Under the pieces are notes generated by a model. It was given only the letters and a program-made list of their open reading frames with translations. It ran no database searches and was not told the DNA's origin. This document shows positions 25,662 through 35,288 of a stretch of 64,000 nt of DNA, in pieces. A program made the position numbers and the translations under genes. Source of the stretch: CADEEL01 sp050246475 (GTDB lineage: Bacteria; Pseudomonadota; Alphaproteobacteria; Caulobacterales; Aquidulcibacteraceae); NCBI GenBank assembly GCA_050246475.1, contig JBFWVZ010000001.1:620001-684000 (forward strand), written 5' to 3'. The number at the start of each line of letters is the position of its first letter. Positions within the stretch are counted from its first letter, which is position 1.

Positions 25662-28124
25662 ATGGCCGATCTCGCAAAATACCGGGCCAAACGGCGCTTC
25701 TCGGTGACGCCCGAGCCGACGGGGGACGCGGTGAGCCCGCGCCCGGCGGGCGAGCCGATGTTCGTCGTGCAGAAACATAAAGCGCGGCGGCTGCATTACG
25801 ATTTCCGGCTGGAGGTTAACGGAGCTCTCAGGAGCTGGGCGGTGCCGGAGGGGCCGTGCCTCGACACCAAGGTGCGCCGGCTCGCTGTCGCCACGGAGGA
25901 TCACCCGCTCGATTACGGCAGCTTCGAGGGGCGGATCCCTTCGGGAGAGTATGGCGCAGGCGTCGTCATCGTGTGGGACACGGGCACGTTCGTGACGCTC
26001 GAAACCGATCCGGAGGCGGCGCTCAAGAAGGGCGAACTCAAGTTCCGGTTGCTCGGGGAGAAGCTGCGCGGGGGCTGGACGCTCGTGCGCCTCGCGAAGG
26101 ATCCGAAGAATTGGCTGCTGATCAAGGAACGGGACGACGAGACGCGCGCGCTCGACGATTATGACGTGCTCAAGGAGAAGCCGCGCAGCGTGATCTCGGG
26201 CGTGTCGGTCGAGGAACTGGCGCGCGAACTCCCTTCCGCGGAGGCGAAACCCGCGAAGAAGGTGAGCCCGGCGAAGATCGCGGGGGCGAAGGAGGCGGCC
26301 CTTCCGGCGAAGGCGAAGCCGCAGCTCGCGACGCAGATCGACGATCCGCCCTCGGCCGCGGGGTGGATCCACGAGATCAAGTATGACGGCTACCGGACGC
26401 TGGTGCGGATCGAAGACGGCGACGTTAAGCTCATCACGCGCAACGGGCACGATTGGACGCACCGCTACGGCCGGCTTGCGGCGGCGTTCAAGAAGCTCGA
26501 TTGCCGGAGCGCGCTCATCGACGGGGAAGTGTGCGTGCAGGATGCGCGAGGCGTGACCAACATCGCGCTGCTGGAGACGGCTCTCTCCGAGAGCCGCGAT
26601 CATGATCTGACGTTCTTTGCGTTCGACCTGCTGCATCTCGACGGCTGGGATTTGACGGGCGCGAAGCTCATCGACCGGAAGAAGGTGTTGGCGGGGCTCA
26701 TCGCGCCGGCGGCGGAGGCGCGCGGGCAGATCCATTTGAGCGAGCACATCGAGGGCGACGGCGCGGATTTCTTCGCGCATGCGTGCCGCATGGGGCTCGA
26801 AGGCATCATGTCGAAGCGGGCGGATGCGCCCTACGTGCAGGCGCGCACCAAGACGTGGGCGAAGGTGAAGCGCGCGTATGTGGGCGATTTCATCGTCATC
26901 GGTTTCACGACGACGCAGCCCAAGCGCGTCGCGGCGCTCATTCTGGCGGAGGAGACGGCGGACGGGCTCGCGTTCGTCGGGCGGGTGAGTTCGGGGCTGA
27001 CGGATGCGCTCGCGAAGGATCTCTTTGTGCGGCTGTCGGCGCGCGGCGTCGATGCGCCGGTCGTGGAGGCGCCGAAGATCGCGGGCGCCCACTTTACTGA
27101 ACCGGCGGCGATCGCGCGCGTTGCTTTCAATAGCCGCGCGCCCGATGGGGCGCCGCGGCAGCCCGTGCTCGTCGCCGTGATGCCCTATAAGAAACCCGCG
27201 CGCTCCTCGAAGCCCAAACTGGTGACGGACCGCGATCTCGCGGCCATCCGGCTCACCAATCCCGAACGGGAGATGTTCAAGGGGAGCGGCGTCACCAAGC
27301 TCGACATCGCTGTGTTCTATGGGCGCGTGGGGGACTGGATGCTGCCTGAGCTGTTGCGGCGGCCGGTCTCGCTCATTCGCTGCCCGATGGGAGAGCTCAA
27401 GGATTGCTTCTATCAGCGCCATGCCTTTCACGGGCTGCCGGCGGGCGTCTCCACCATCGACTTATCGGATGACGAAGGGCGCGCGGACTATCTCTACATA
27501 GAGAACGCGCAGGGCTTCCTGGGGCTCACGCAATTCGGCGCCATCGAGTTTCATCCGTGGGGCTGCCGCGTGGACGATCCCGAGCACCCCGATCGCTACG
27601 TCGTCGATCTCGATCCCGACGAGAGCGTCGGGTGGACGCAAGTGACGGCGGCGGCGGAGCAACTCAAGGAGCGCTTGGAGGCGCTCGGCTTCACGCCATT
27701 TGTACGCACGACGGGCGGCAAGGGCTTGCACATCGTCACCGCGCTCAAAGGCAAGACGACGTGGCCCATGCTCAAGGATTTCGCGCAAGCGTTCTCGGCG
27801 TCCGCCGCCAAGGATGCGCCCAATCTCTTCACCGCTTCGCCTTCGAAGGAGCGGCGCAAAGGCCGCATTTACCTTGATTGGCTGCGCAACGCGCGCGGCT
27901 CAAGCGCCGTTGCTAGTTACTCTTTGCGCGCGCGCCCTACCTTTCCTGTCGCGACGCCGATCGAGTGGTCCGAACTTCGCACGCTCAAGAGCGGAGCGGT
28001 GTTTGACAGGAAAAGCGTGCTCGAACGGCTCGCGCGCCTGGGCAAAGACCCATGGGATGGGTTAGAAGAGTCTGCGGCTCCGATCTCGCTCAAGGCGAGG
28101 AAGGCCGTCGGCATGAAATCGTAA
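25662..28124 (+). CDS. ligD: Multifunctional DNA ligase D (NHEJ)
   Basis: LigD processes and seals double-strand breaks together with Ku. The 820-residue protein has the order phosphoesterase-ligase-polymerase. The 3'-phosphoesterase (about 30-170) has RRLHYDFRLE (H45) and TEDHPLDY (H81). The ATP ligase has its lysine in EIKYDGYRTL (K240) and later motifs ALIDGEV, EGIMSKR and TWAKVKR. The primase-like polymerase (about 530-800) has metal aspartates in VVDLDPDES (D649, D651), TTGGKGLH and YLDWLRN. All catalytic sets look intact. ku follows 7 bases later. Confidence 0.96.
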   Translation: MADLAKYRAKRRFSVTPEPTGDAVSPRPAGEPMFVVQKHKARRLHYDFRLEVNGALRSWAVPEGPCLDTKVRRLAVATEDHPLDYGSFEGRIPSGEYGAGVVIVWDTGTFVTLETDPEAALKKGELKFRLLGEKLRGGWTLVRLAKDPKNWLLIKERDDETRALDDYDVLKEKPRSVISGVSVEELARELPSAEAKPAKKVSPAKIAGAKEAALPAKAKPQLATQIDDPPSAAGWIHEIKYDGYRTLVRIEDGDVKLITRNGHDWTHRYGRLAAAFKKLDCRSALIDGEVCVQDARGVTNIALLETALSESRDHDLTFFAFDLLHLDGWDLTGAKLIDRKKVLAGLIAPAAEARGQIHLSEHIEGDGADFFAHACRMGLEGIMSKRADAPYVQARTKTWAKVKRAYVGDFIVIGFTTTQPKRVAALILAEETADGLAFVGRVSSGLTDALAKDLFVRLSARGVDAPVVEAPKIAGAHFTEPAAIARVAFNSRAPDGAPRQPVLVAVMPYKKPARSSKPKLVTDRDLAAIRLTNPEREMFKGSGVTKLDIAVFYGRVGDWMLPELLRRPVSLIRCPMGELKDCFYQRHAFHGLPAGVSTIDLSDDEGRADYLYIENAQGFLGLTQFGAIEFHPWGCRVDDPEHPDRYVVDLDPDESVGWTQVTAAAEQLKERLEALGFTPFVRTTGGKGLHIVTALKGKTTWPMLKDFAQAFSASAAKDAPNLFTASPSKERRKGRIYLDWLRNARGSSAVASYSLRARPTFPVATPIEWSELRTLKSGAVFDRKSVLERLARLGKDPWDGLEESAAPISLKARKAVGMKS

Positions 28125-28131
28125 GGGGTCG

Positions 28132-29046
28132 ATGATGGCGGGCCGCGCCTATTGGAAAGGCTATTTGAAGCTCTCGCTGGTCTCGTGCCCGGTGAAGCTT
28201 TACTCCGCGACGTCCGCTGGCGCTTCGCGCATCTCGTTCAATATGATCCATAAAGACACGCGCAACCGCGTGATGCAGCGCTACCACGATCCGGAGCTCG
28301 GCGAGATCGACCGCGCGGATTTGGTTAAGGGCTATCAGTTCGAGAAGGACAAATACGTCATCGTGACGCCGGAGGAGCTTGACGCGGTCGAGATCGAATC
28401 CTCCAAGACGATCGATATCGACGGTTTCGTCGACGCCAAGGACATCGACCCGATCTATCTCGACGCGCCTTACTTCATGGCGCCGGACGGGCCGGTGGCG
28501 GAAGAGACCTACGCCGTCATCCTCGAAGCGATGAAGAAAGCGGGCAAAGCGGCGATGGCGCGCATTGTGCTTAACGGGCGCGAGCGGCTGGTGACGATTC
28601 AGCCGAAGGAAGAGGGCTTCCTGCTGACGACGCTGCGCGCGGCCAAGGAAATCCGCAGCGCGGCGGATGCGTTCGAACCGCTCGACGTGAAGATCGGCGA
28701 CGACATGCTCACGATGGCGCAGCAAATCATCAAGCAGAAGAGCATCAAGTTTCAGCCCGAGAAGTTCGAGGACCGCTACGAGCAGGCGCTGATGACGCTC
28801 ATCAAATCGAAGGTCGCCGGTGGAGAGCCGGTCATTTCGAAAGCGCCGGAGCGCGGCAACGTCATCAACCTGATGGATGCGCTCAAGCGCTCGATCGAGG
28901 AAGAGCGCCGCCCGCCCGCGCCCAGCCTCGGCAAAGCTGAGCGCGGCGAAGAGAAAGCGGGCGCGGCGAAGAAGAGCGCAGCTAAAGCCGCGCCCAAGAA
29001 GGCCGCCGCCAAGAAGGCGCCCGCGAAGAAGAAGTCCGCCGGCTAA
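28132..29046 (+). CDS. ku: Ku family DNA end-binding protein
   Basis: Homodimeric Ku rings onto broken DNA ends and recruits LigD. The 304-residue product starts RAYWKGYLKLSLVSCPVKLY, the Ku beta-barrel opening, and has YHDPELGEIDRADLVKGYQF and TMAQQIIKQKSIKFQPEKFE in the core. The C-terminal tail (about 270-304) is a Lys/Ala-rich extension, which in other Ku proteins promotes DNA binding or sliding. Two ATG codons (28132, 28135) are equally possible starts. It lies between ligD and the BRCT/TPR gene, in one operon. Confidence 0.95.
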   Translation: MMAGRAYWKGYLKLSLVSCPVKLYSATSAGASRISFNMIHKDTRNRVMQRYHDPELGEIDRADLVKGYQFEKDKYVIVTPEELDAVEIESSKTIDIDGFVDAKDIDPIYLDAPYFMAPDGPVAEETYAVILEAMKKAGKAAMARIVLNGRERLVTIQPKEEGFLLTTLRAAKEIRSAADAFEPLDVKIGDDMLTMAQQIIKQKSIKFQPEKFEDRYEQALMTLIKSKVAGGEPVISKAPERGNVINLMDALKRSIEEERRPPAPSLGKAERGEEKAGAAKKSAAKAAPKKAAAKKAPAKKKSAG

Positions 29047-29049
29047 GTT

Positions 29050-30117
29050 ATGGAATTGCGGGGGAAGTCAGCCGCGCTCTACGGCCGCTTCACGCCTGGC
29101 GCTCGTGATCGCCTCGCGGGCGAAATCGCACGCGCCGGCGGCGTCGTGGCGCGCGATCTCACGCGGCGGAGCGATCTCTTCGTCGTCGGCGCGGGCGCGA
29201 TCTCCTTGATCGACGGCGGGCATCTCGATGCGCGGCTTGAGGCGGCGCGGGCGCGGCGCGTGCCCGTGTACGGGGAGCGGCGGTTCGCGGAGGCGCTTTC
29301 GGGCGCGCCGTTTGAGCCCGCGACCGCGCCGCTCGCGACTATCGAAGCGCAGACAGGGCTTTCGCGCGGCGTGATCGACGTGCTGGCGGCGTTCGATGTT
29401 GTGACGGTCGAAGGCGAGTTCTGCCGGTTCGGCGATGCGCAGACGCTGAGGACAGCGGCGGAAATTTTGGGCGCCGAGCGTTCGCTTTCCGATTGCGTGA
29501 AAATTCTCGCGAAGGCCCGCGATCTCGCGCCGCGCGGGCGCCGGAAGATCGTGCTCGGCCCGCGCGGGCAGGCGGCGCTGCAATGGGAGACGGGGCTCAC
29601 GACGCTCGAAGGGCAAGGCTATCTGCCGCTTGGGGACGAAGCGCAAACGGTCGAAGCGCTTTTCGAAGAGGCGGCGCTCGCGGAGGCGGAAGGCGATGTC
29701 CAGGAAGCGGCGCGGCTCTATGAGCAATGCGCGCGGTTCGACAAGCGCGACGCCATCGCGCCGTTCAACCTCGGCAACCTTCATTGCGCCGCGAAGGCCT
29801 ACGACCAGGCGGTGCTTGCCTACAAAATGGCGATTGCGCGGGATGGGGAGTTCGTCGAGGCGCGCTACAATCTCGCGCAAGCCTATGAGGCGCTTGAAAA
29901 GTTCGATCTGGCGCGGGGCGAATTGCTGGCGGCGCTTAAGACCGAGCCGCTTTATGGTGACGCGCTTTTCAATCTGGCGCAGCTTGAGCTGAAGCGCGGA
30001 GAGATCGCTGAGGCGCGGGCGCTTTTCGAGCGTTACCTTGAGGCTGATCCGCCAAGCGATTGGGCCGCGAAAGCGCGGCGCGCGATCCAATATTGCACGG
30101 CGCGGCTCTCAGCGTGA
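29050..30117 (+). CDS. BRCT / MerR-like / TPR protein linked to Ku-LigD
   Basis: A 355-residue protein with an unusual domain chain. Residues 1-85 read as a BRCT domain (GKSAALYGRFTPGARDRLAG, GGVVARDLTRRSDLFVVGAG, ending RVPVYGERRF). Residues 98-155 look like a MerR-type helix-turn-helix (GLSRGVIDVLAAFDVVTVEG, FCRFGDAQTLRTAAEILGAE). Residues 200-350 hold about four TPR repeats (YNLAQAYEALEKFDLARGEL, FNLAQLELKRGEIAEARALF). It starts 3 bases after the ku stop, so it is translated with ku. BRCT domains bind phosphoproteins or repair partners, so a role in end joining is the natural inference; no function is established. Confidence 0.8.
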   Translation: MELRGKSAALYGRFTPGARDRLAGEIARAGGVVARDLTRRSDLFVVGAGAISLIDGGHLDARLEAARARRVPVYGERRFAEALSGAPFEPATAPLATIEAQTGLSRGVIDVLAAFDVVTVEGEFCRFGDAQTLRTAAEILGAERSLSDCVKILAKARDLAPRGRRKIVLGPRGQAALQWETGLTTLEGQGYLPLGDEAQTVEALFEEAALAEAEGDVQEAARLYEQCARFDKRDAIAPFNLGNLHCAAKAYDQAVLAYKMAIARDGEFVEARYNLAQAYEALEKFDLARGELLAALKTEPLYGDALFNLAQLELKRGEIAEARALFERYLEADPPSDWAAKARRAIQYCTARLSA

Positions 30118-30828
30118 CGCGCGGCGCGCTTGTTCTTCGGCGCGGCGCTCAATCTCTTCCTCGCGCGCGACAAGGATGTGCAGCACGTCGCGCGTCGGCA
30201 GAAAATCGAGGCAGCGGGCGATGGTGCGCGGCTGGAAGCCGGAGCGCACGAACCATGTCACGCGCGGATCGGTGACGGCGATGCGCTCGGTGCGCTGGGC
30301 AAGCTGAAGGCGCGCGCACGCTGTGGCGGCGTCCGTCATCGGCGCGGCCTCCCACGACCGCGCGAGGCACGTGGGCAGATCGCAGGCGAGCGTTTCGCGC
30401 CCTGAGGCCGCGAAGGCCGCGAGGCGCGCCCACGCGACGGGCTGAATGGGCGCGAGCGCGACGCCGTAAGCAGCGTTGGCGGCGCTCGCTTCGGCGAAGG
30501 CCGATCCGCGTTGACGGCGGCCCTGTGCTTCGAGTGCGTAGATCCAGGAGCGCGCCTCGACCGCGCCAGCGTGCCAGCGTGCGGGCGCGGCCCAGCTCGC
30601 CTCCACCAGCGCGCGGGCCTCGGCCAGGCGCTGGGCGCGCTGGCCGGGATTGACCGTGCGCGCGGCGGCATTGGCCGCGACGTTGGCGAGGCCGGTCTTG
30701 GAGGCGGCTTCGAAGACAACGAGCGATCCGAGCGCGGCGCAGACGGCCAGCGCGATTGCGACGATGCGCAGGACGAGGCCGCGCCGCGTCGGCTGGGCAG
30801 GCAGGCTCTCGGCGCGTTCACCGCTCAT
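30109..30828 (-). CDS. Uncharacterised single-pass membrane protein near EPS locus
   Basis: A 239-residue protein of unknown function. One membrane segment (about 16-40, LVLRIVAIALAVCAALGSLV) follows a short basic N-terminus, so most of the protein lies in the periplasm. The rest is Ala-rich and helical with a paired-helix feel (RLAEARALVEASWAAPARWH, APIQPVAWARLAAFAASGRE) and two cysteines in ETLACDLPTCLARSW. Similar helical membrane proteins occur beside O-antigen ligase genes. ATG 30828 is preceded by AGGAAGG. Its end overlaps the BRCT/TPR gene by 9 bases. Confidence 0.68.
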   Translation of the reverse strand: MSGERAESLPAQPTRRGLVLRIVAIALAVCAALGSLVVFEAASKTGLANVAANAAARTVNPGQRAQRLAEARALVEASWAAPARWHAGAVEARSWIYALEAQGRRQRGSAFAEASAANAAYGVALAPIQPVAWARLAAFAASGRETLACDLPTCLARSWEAAPMTDAATACARLQLAQRTERIAVTDPRVTWFVRSGFQPRTIARCLDFLPTRDVLHILVAREEEIERRAEEQARRASR

Positions 30829-30914
30829 GGACGCCTTCCTCCGGCGTTGTCGGGCGAACGTCAACCATAATGGCGGCGCGGCGCTTGCTTCGCCGATCAA
30901 CCCCCTGCAAAGCC

Positions 30915-31901
30915 ATGGCGGCGATGACACAGCGCGACGTGACCGTTCTCATCACCTGCTACAACGAAGGCGCCTATGTGGGCGGCGCGGTTGCGGCGGT
31001 GCTGCGTCAAACCGCGTCCGAACGCATCGCGGAAATCATCCTTGTGGACAACGCCTCGCATGACGGCTCGGCCGATGTGGTGGCGAAGCTCGCAGCGGAG
31101 ACGCCGCGCGCCAAGGCGATCCTCATTCCGAAAAATCGCGGGCCTTCGGGATCACGCAATGCAGGCTTGGCGGAGGTGAAGACGCCCTGGGTCGCGTTCA
31201 ATGACGGCGACGATTATTGGGCGGATGACAAATTGGAGCGCCAGCTCGCGGCGATGGCGCGGACGGGCGGGGAGACGGCGCTCTATTACGGCGACTTCGT
31301 TCAGTTCACGGACGATCCGGCGGCGGGCGAGACGATCCGCACACGCGCGCTCAATGGCGCGGGGCAGGACTTGCTGAAGCGTTATTTCCTGTTCGATGGG
31401 CCGATCATGCCTTCGACGGCACTGGTGAAGATGGAGGCTTCGGCGGCGATCGGGCATTTCGATGAAGCGATCCCGCTCTTCGAGGACACGGACTATTGCA
31501 TGCGGCTCGCGGGCGCGGGCGCGCGGTTCGAGCATGTCGGCGGGGTGCACACCTATAAGCGCGTGCGCGCCGGTTCGCTCTCTTCGCAAATCCACGATTG
31601 GGAAGGGGCGATGCTCAAGGAGACGCGCGCGGTGGCGGCGCGCCATCCAGAGCTCGCGGCGCTCGCGCCACGGCGCAATTCGTTTCGCATGGCGAAGATC
31701 GCGGATTCGCATTTCGCGGCGGGCTCGGACCAGACGGGCTGGAAGGCGCTCTCGGCCGCATGGCGGGCCAATCCGCTCAATCCGCGCGTCTATCTCTACG
31801 GGGCAATCGCGATATTTCCGAAAGGCGTGCGTGAAAGCATCAAGCTCACGCTCAGGCGCGTGCGGCGCGCGGCGATGGGCCGGCGGGCGCAAGCGGCATG
31901 A
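30915..31901 (+). CDS. Glycosyltransferase family 2 (EPS locus)
   Basis: A 328-residue GT-A fold enzyme that transfers a sugar to a growing repeat unit on the inner face of the membrane. It opens with VTVLITCYNEGAYVGGAVAA and has IILVDNASHDGS, a DxD-like NDGDDYW metal site and the acceptor-side LFEDTDYCMRLAG (ED motif). The sugar is unknown. Start is 30915 or ATG 30924. It overlaps the next glycosyltransferase by 4 bases. Confidence 0.88.
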   Translation: MAAMTQRDVTVLITCYNEGAYVGGAVAAVLRQTASERIAEIILVDNASHDGSADVVAKLAAETPRAKAILIPKNRGPSGSRNAGLAEVKTPWVAFNDGDDYWADDKLERQLAAMARTGGETALYYGDFVQFTDDPAAGETIRTRALNGAGQDLLKRYFLFDGPIMPSTALVKMEASAAIGHFDEAIPLFEDTDYCMRLAGAGARFEHVGGVHTYKRVRAGSLSSQIHDWEGAMLKETRAVAARHPELAALAPRRNSFRMAKIADSHFAAGSDQTGWKALSAAWRANPLNPRVYLYGAIAIFPKGVRESIKLTLRRVRRAAMGRRAQAA

Positions 31902-33001
31902 GCGGCGACCGCCCCGTTCGGGTGCTCTATTTCATTAACGGGTTTCATCGCGGGGGCGCCGAGCTTGGGCTCTTGCAGATGATCCGCGGCGGCGTGTTCG
32001 CGGGAACGGACTTTACGCTGGCCGCGGCGGTCGGCGGGCCAGCCGATCTTATCGCGCAGTTTGAGGCCGCCGGCGCGAAGCCCATCATCTTCGACGATCG
32101 CGCGAAGATGCGCGTTTCGGATATGGCGCGCGCGTTCCCGCGCTTGGGGCGGCTCATCGACGAGACGAAACCGGACGTGCTCATTCTCTCGCTGCCGCAG
32201 GCCAATATCGTGGGGCGGATCGCCGGGCGTATGAAGCGCGTGCCGACGATCGTCGCTTTCGAGCACAATTCGGTGCTGGCGCGAAAGGCTTATACGCGGC
32301 TCTACCGCATGACCGCAGGATGCGTTGACGTGATCTTCGCGGATTGCCCGGAGACGCTGCGCATCGTTCTCGACGAGCACTATGCGGGCAAGGGCCCGGC
32401 GAAGCGCTATTCCGTGCCGCTTATTTCGCTTGGCGCACCGCCCGCGCATCGCGTTTCGCCAGCGCCGTCGCTTGTGATGGTGGGGCGGATGACGCCGACG
32501 AAGAACCACGCGCTGGCGATCCGTGCGATTTCGCTGCTGCGCAAGCGCGGCGAGGATGTGCGGCTGACGATCCTCGGAGACGGGGATTTGCGCGGCGAGC
32601 TTGAGGCGCTCGCGCGCGAGGAAGGCGTCGCCGATCTCGTTTCGATGCCCGGCTTCAAGCCGCAATGGTGGACGCACGAGGCGCACACGGCGTTTCTGCT
32701 CACCAGCACGCATGAGGGGCTCTGCATCGTGGCGGTCGAAGCGATGTGGGCGGGGCTGCCGGTGATCGCGCCGCATATTGGCGGGCTGGTGGACTATGCG
32801 GACGAGACGACGTTCGTCCCGCTCGCGGATTGGAAGGCGCAGACCGTGGCGGATGCGATCGCGCGAGTCGTTTCAGACGCGCCGCTGCGGGAGCGACTTT
32901 CGACCGCGGCGATGGCGCGGGTGATGGAGATTTACGGCGCGGACGCGGTCGCGGCGAACTATGGCACACTCAATCAGGCGATCCTGTCGCGGTTTTCCTG
33001 A
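31898..33001 (+). CDS. Glycosyltransferase family 4 (EPS locus)
   Basis: A 367-residue GT-B fold enzyme. The N-terminal RVLYFINGFHRGGAELGLLQ is the GT4 glycine-rich start, VMVGRMTPTKNHALAIRAI opens the nucleotide-sugar half, and EGLCIVAVEAMWAGLPVIAP is the EX7E motif with both glutamates. It adds one sugar of the exopolysaccharide repeat. Coupled to the preceding GT2 by ATGA overlap. Confidence 0.9.
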   Translation: MSGDRPVRVLYFINGFHRGGAELGLLQMIRGGVFAGTDFTLAAAVGGPADLIAQFEAAGAKPIIFDDRAKMRVSDMARAFPRLGRLIDETKPDVLILSLPQANIVGRIAGRMKRVPTIVAFEHNSVLARKAYTRLYRMTAGCVDVIFADCPETLRIVLDEHYAGKGPAKRYSVPLISLGAPPAHRVSPAPSLVMVGRMTPTKNHALAIRAISLLRKRGEDVRLTILGDGDLRGELEALAREEGVADLVSMPGFKPQWWTHEAHTAFLLTSTHEGLCIVAVEAMWAGLPVIAPHIGGLVDYADETTFVPLADWKAQTVADAIARVVSDAPLRERLSTAAMARVMEIYGADAVAANYGTLNQAILSRFS

Positions 33002-33061
33002 AACTTGCAGGCGCGTGCTAAAACACGCACGCATCGGCGCGTGCGCCAAAATGGGACAAGA

Positions 33062-34063
33062 ATGAGCGCGGCTCTAGACAGCGTGGAGGCTCGCGGCGGC
33101 GCATCGGAAGCGCCGCTGACGGCGATCGTCACGCCCGTCTATAACGGCGACGAATTCCTGCGCGCGACGATGGAGGCGGTGCAGGCGCAAACCTATCCGA
33201 ATCTCGTTCATGTCGTGCTCGACAATGCGAGCACGGACGGCACGGCCGCGATCATCGCGGATTTTGCCGGCAAGCGCGTGCCGGTGCTCGCGTTCCGCAA
33301 CGAGAAGACGATACCGCTGCCGGCGAACTGGAGCGCGGCGATGGAGCATGCGCCGAAGGAAGCGAAATATCTGACCGTGCTCTGCGCGGACGATCTCATT
33401 ACGCCGGATTTCGTGGCGAAGATGGTCGCGGTGGCGGAGAGCGATCCGGGCGTCGAACTTGTCGGCACGATGCACCGCTTGGATGACAAAGTGGTGGCGA
33501 CGACGCTGCCGCGCGGATGCGCGATCTTTGACGGCAAGAAGATCGCGGCCGATTTCCTCAACAAAAAATCGAACGAGCTGCCGCATATGTGGGGGCTCTA
33601 CAGGCGGCGCGAGGAGGATTTCGTCGCCCCGTTTTTCGACGAGGCGATGATGCATTTCGACACCGGCGCGTGCTTGCGGGCGCTGGCGCGCGGGAAGTTC
33701 GGGTTCGTGCGGGAGCCGGTCTACATCTACCGCATGCACGCCGCCTCTGTGACCGAAACGGTCGTCAAGGGCAGCACGCACCGGCGCATCGACGGCATGC
33801 GTGAGATCGAGCAATGGGCGCCCAAGGTGATGAGCCCGCGCGCCGTGGCGAAGGCAAAGGCGCGCCAGGCGCGGTTCATCCATCGTGCGATGCGTGAAGC
33901 CAAGAGCGCGGGGCGGCAGGATTTGTTCGACGAGTACGCCGCGTTTCTCTCGTCGCGCGGCTTTCGCCAGCCGATGGCGCTCGACTATCTACGGGCGGAG
34001 ATCGAATGGCCGCTGCACCGGATCATGCGGCGGCTGCGGATCCTGCGCGCGCAGTTCAGCTGA
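33062..34063 (+). CDS. Glycosyltransferase family 2 (EPS locus)
   Basis: A 333-residue GT2 enzyme: LTAIVTPVYNGDEFLRATME, then VVLDNASTDGTAAIIADFAG and a LCADDLITPDF metal region, with YIYRMHAASVTETVV late in the domain. The C-terminal 80 residues are basic and helical, likely membrane-touching. ATG 33062 is chosen over an upstream in-frame start at 33005 because it follows GGGACAAG and fits the family start. Convergent with the pyruvyl transferase, overlapping by 8 bases. Confidence 0.87.
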   Translation: MSAALDSVEARGGASEAPLTAIVTPVYNGDEFLRATMEAVQAQTYPNLVHVVLDNASTDGTAAIIADFAGKRVPVLAFRNEKTIPLPANWSAAMEHAPKEAKYLTVLCADDLITPDFVAKMVAVAESDPGVELVGTMHRLDDKVVATTLPRGCAIFDGKKIAADFLNKKSNELPHMWGLYRRREEDFVAPFFDEAMMHFDTGACLRALARGKFGFVREPVYIYRMHAASVTETVVKGSTHRRIDGMREIEQWAPKVMSPRAVAKAKARQARFIHRAMREAKSAGRQDLFDEYAAFLSSRGFRQPMALDYLRAEIEWPLHRIMRRLRILRAQFS

Positions 34064-35237
34064 GGATTTCCGCGCGCAGGCGCTCCTCTTGCGCCGCCAA
34101 CGCCGCCTCAAAGCGTGCGACGGCTTCCTTGATCCCTGCTTCATACTGGGCGCGGTTTGCCGTCAGTTCCTCGACGTGCGCGAGGAGGGTCTCGACGCTG
34201 AATTCTTCGACGTGCTGGCGAAAGCGGGCGAGACCCATTTCCGCGAGCAGGACGTCGTTCTTTTCCTGATAGCTCAGCGAGACGGTAGGGCGCGCAAGTT
34301 TCAGCGCCGCGACGACGTTGTGGAAGCGTGTGGCGACGACAAGGTCGCATTGCGCGATTTCGCGCAGCACGGCGTGCATGTCCTCCTGCGGCGTTGCGAT
34401 GAGATTGTCGCGCGGGCCAAGTCGGGCCGTGAGGTCGGCGACGGCGCGGGCGTCGCTGTCCTGGCCGACGAGCAGACGGATGCGTTTGCCGGATGCGAGC
34501 GTTGCTTCGCAGAAGGCCGCGAGCGTTTCGATGTAGGTTGAATAAATCGCGTCCGCGTTGGCGTCGCGGCGGCCCCAGCCGCGATAGAGCATGACACCGA
34601 GGCCGATGGTGAGCTTCCCGGCGGGCGGCGCGAGCGGCGGGCGCGGCAGGGAGAAGGCGATGTCCGGCGCCACGGCGTCGCTCTCAGCGCTGACGCCGTG
34701 TGCTTGCATGTAATCAAGCGAGAAGCGGTCGCGGTAAGTTCGGAAGCACGCGGCTTTCGCGGCGCTTGTCATGTAGTGGCGCGACAGCGCGTTGCGGATG
34801 GGGCCTGCGCCGATGGAGACGACTGCCACACGCGCGCCGGCCGCCTTGGCGGCTGTCGTCCAGCGATAGACGTCGAACGGCAGCCCGAATGGGCCTGTGC
34901 CAAAATCATCGAGGATGCCGGTGCCGGGGATGATGAAGACGTCGAACGCTCTGGCGCGCTTGCGCGCATCGAGCCAGGCGCCTGCCTTCTGCGGCAGCTT
35001 GAGGCCGAGCCGATTGACGAGTTGAAACACGCGGCTCTCGCCGCCTTCCCAGGTCATCGGCTCACAGCGTACGTTGAAGTGTCGCGCTACGCGGTCGGGG
35101 TCGGAGCAGACCACAGTGATGGCGGCATCGGGCGCGGCACGACGGAGAAAGAGGAGCATCGCTTCGAGCGACGCGTCGTTGCCGAAATTGCCCGTGCCGA
35201 ACTGGCCCCAGAGGCAGATGCGGAGCGGGCGGGTCAT
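34056..35237 (-). CDS. Polysaccharide pyruvyl transferase family protein
   Basis: A 393-residue protein of the CsaB/pyruvyl-transferase family, which adds acidic pyruvate ketals to polysaccharide sugars using phosphoenolpyruvate. Typical parts are the start RICLWGQFGTGNFGNDASLE, VFIIPGTGILDDF, and the late CDLVVATRFHNVVAALKLAR with the conserved arginine-histidine pair, then VSLSYQEKNDVLLAEMGL. The acceptor is unknown. Runs opposite to the surrounding glycosyltransferases. Confidence 0.88.
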   Translation of the reverse strand: MTRPLRICLWGQFGTGNFGNDASLEAMLLFLRRAAPDAAITVVCSDPDRVARHFNVRCEPMTWEGGESRVFQLVNRLGLKLPQKAGAWLDARKRARAFDVFIIPGTGILDDFGTGPFGLPFDVYRWTTAAKAAGARVAVVSIGAGPIRNALSRHYMTSAAKAACFRTYRDRFSLDYMQAHGVSAESDAVAPDIAFSLPRPPLAPPAGKLTIGLGVMLYRGWGRRDANADAIYSTYIETLAAFCEATLASGKRIRLLVGQDSDARAVADLTARLGPRDNLIATPQEDMHAVLREIAQCDLVVATRFHNVVAALKLARPTVSLSYQEKNDVLLAEMGLARFRQHVEEFSVETLLAHVEELTANRAQYEAGIKEAVARFEAALAAQEERLRAEILS

Positions 35238-35288
35238 CGCGCCTGCAAAGGAAGCAAGTTCGCCGCCGCCGTCAAACGCGGCGAAGGC

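Noticed and set aside
25581..27431. 616-codon open frame opposite ligD
   Set aside because: Arg/His-rich antisense reading of ligD with no recognisable domain; the ligD frame is clearly real.
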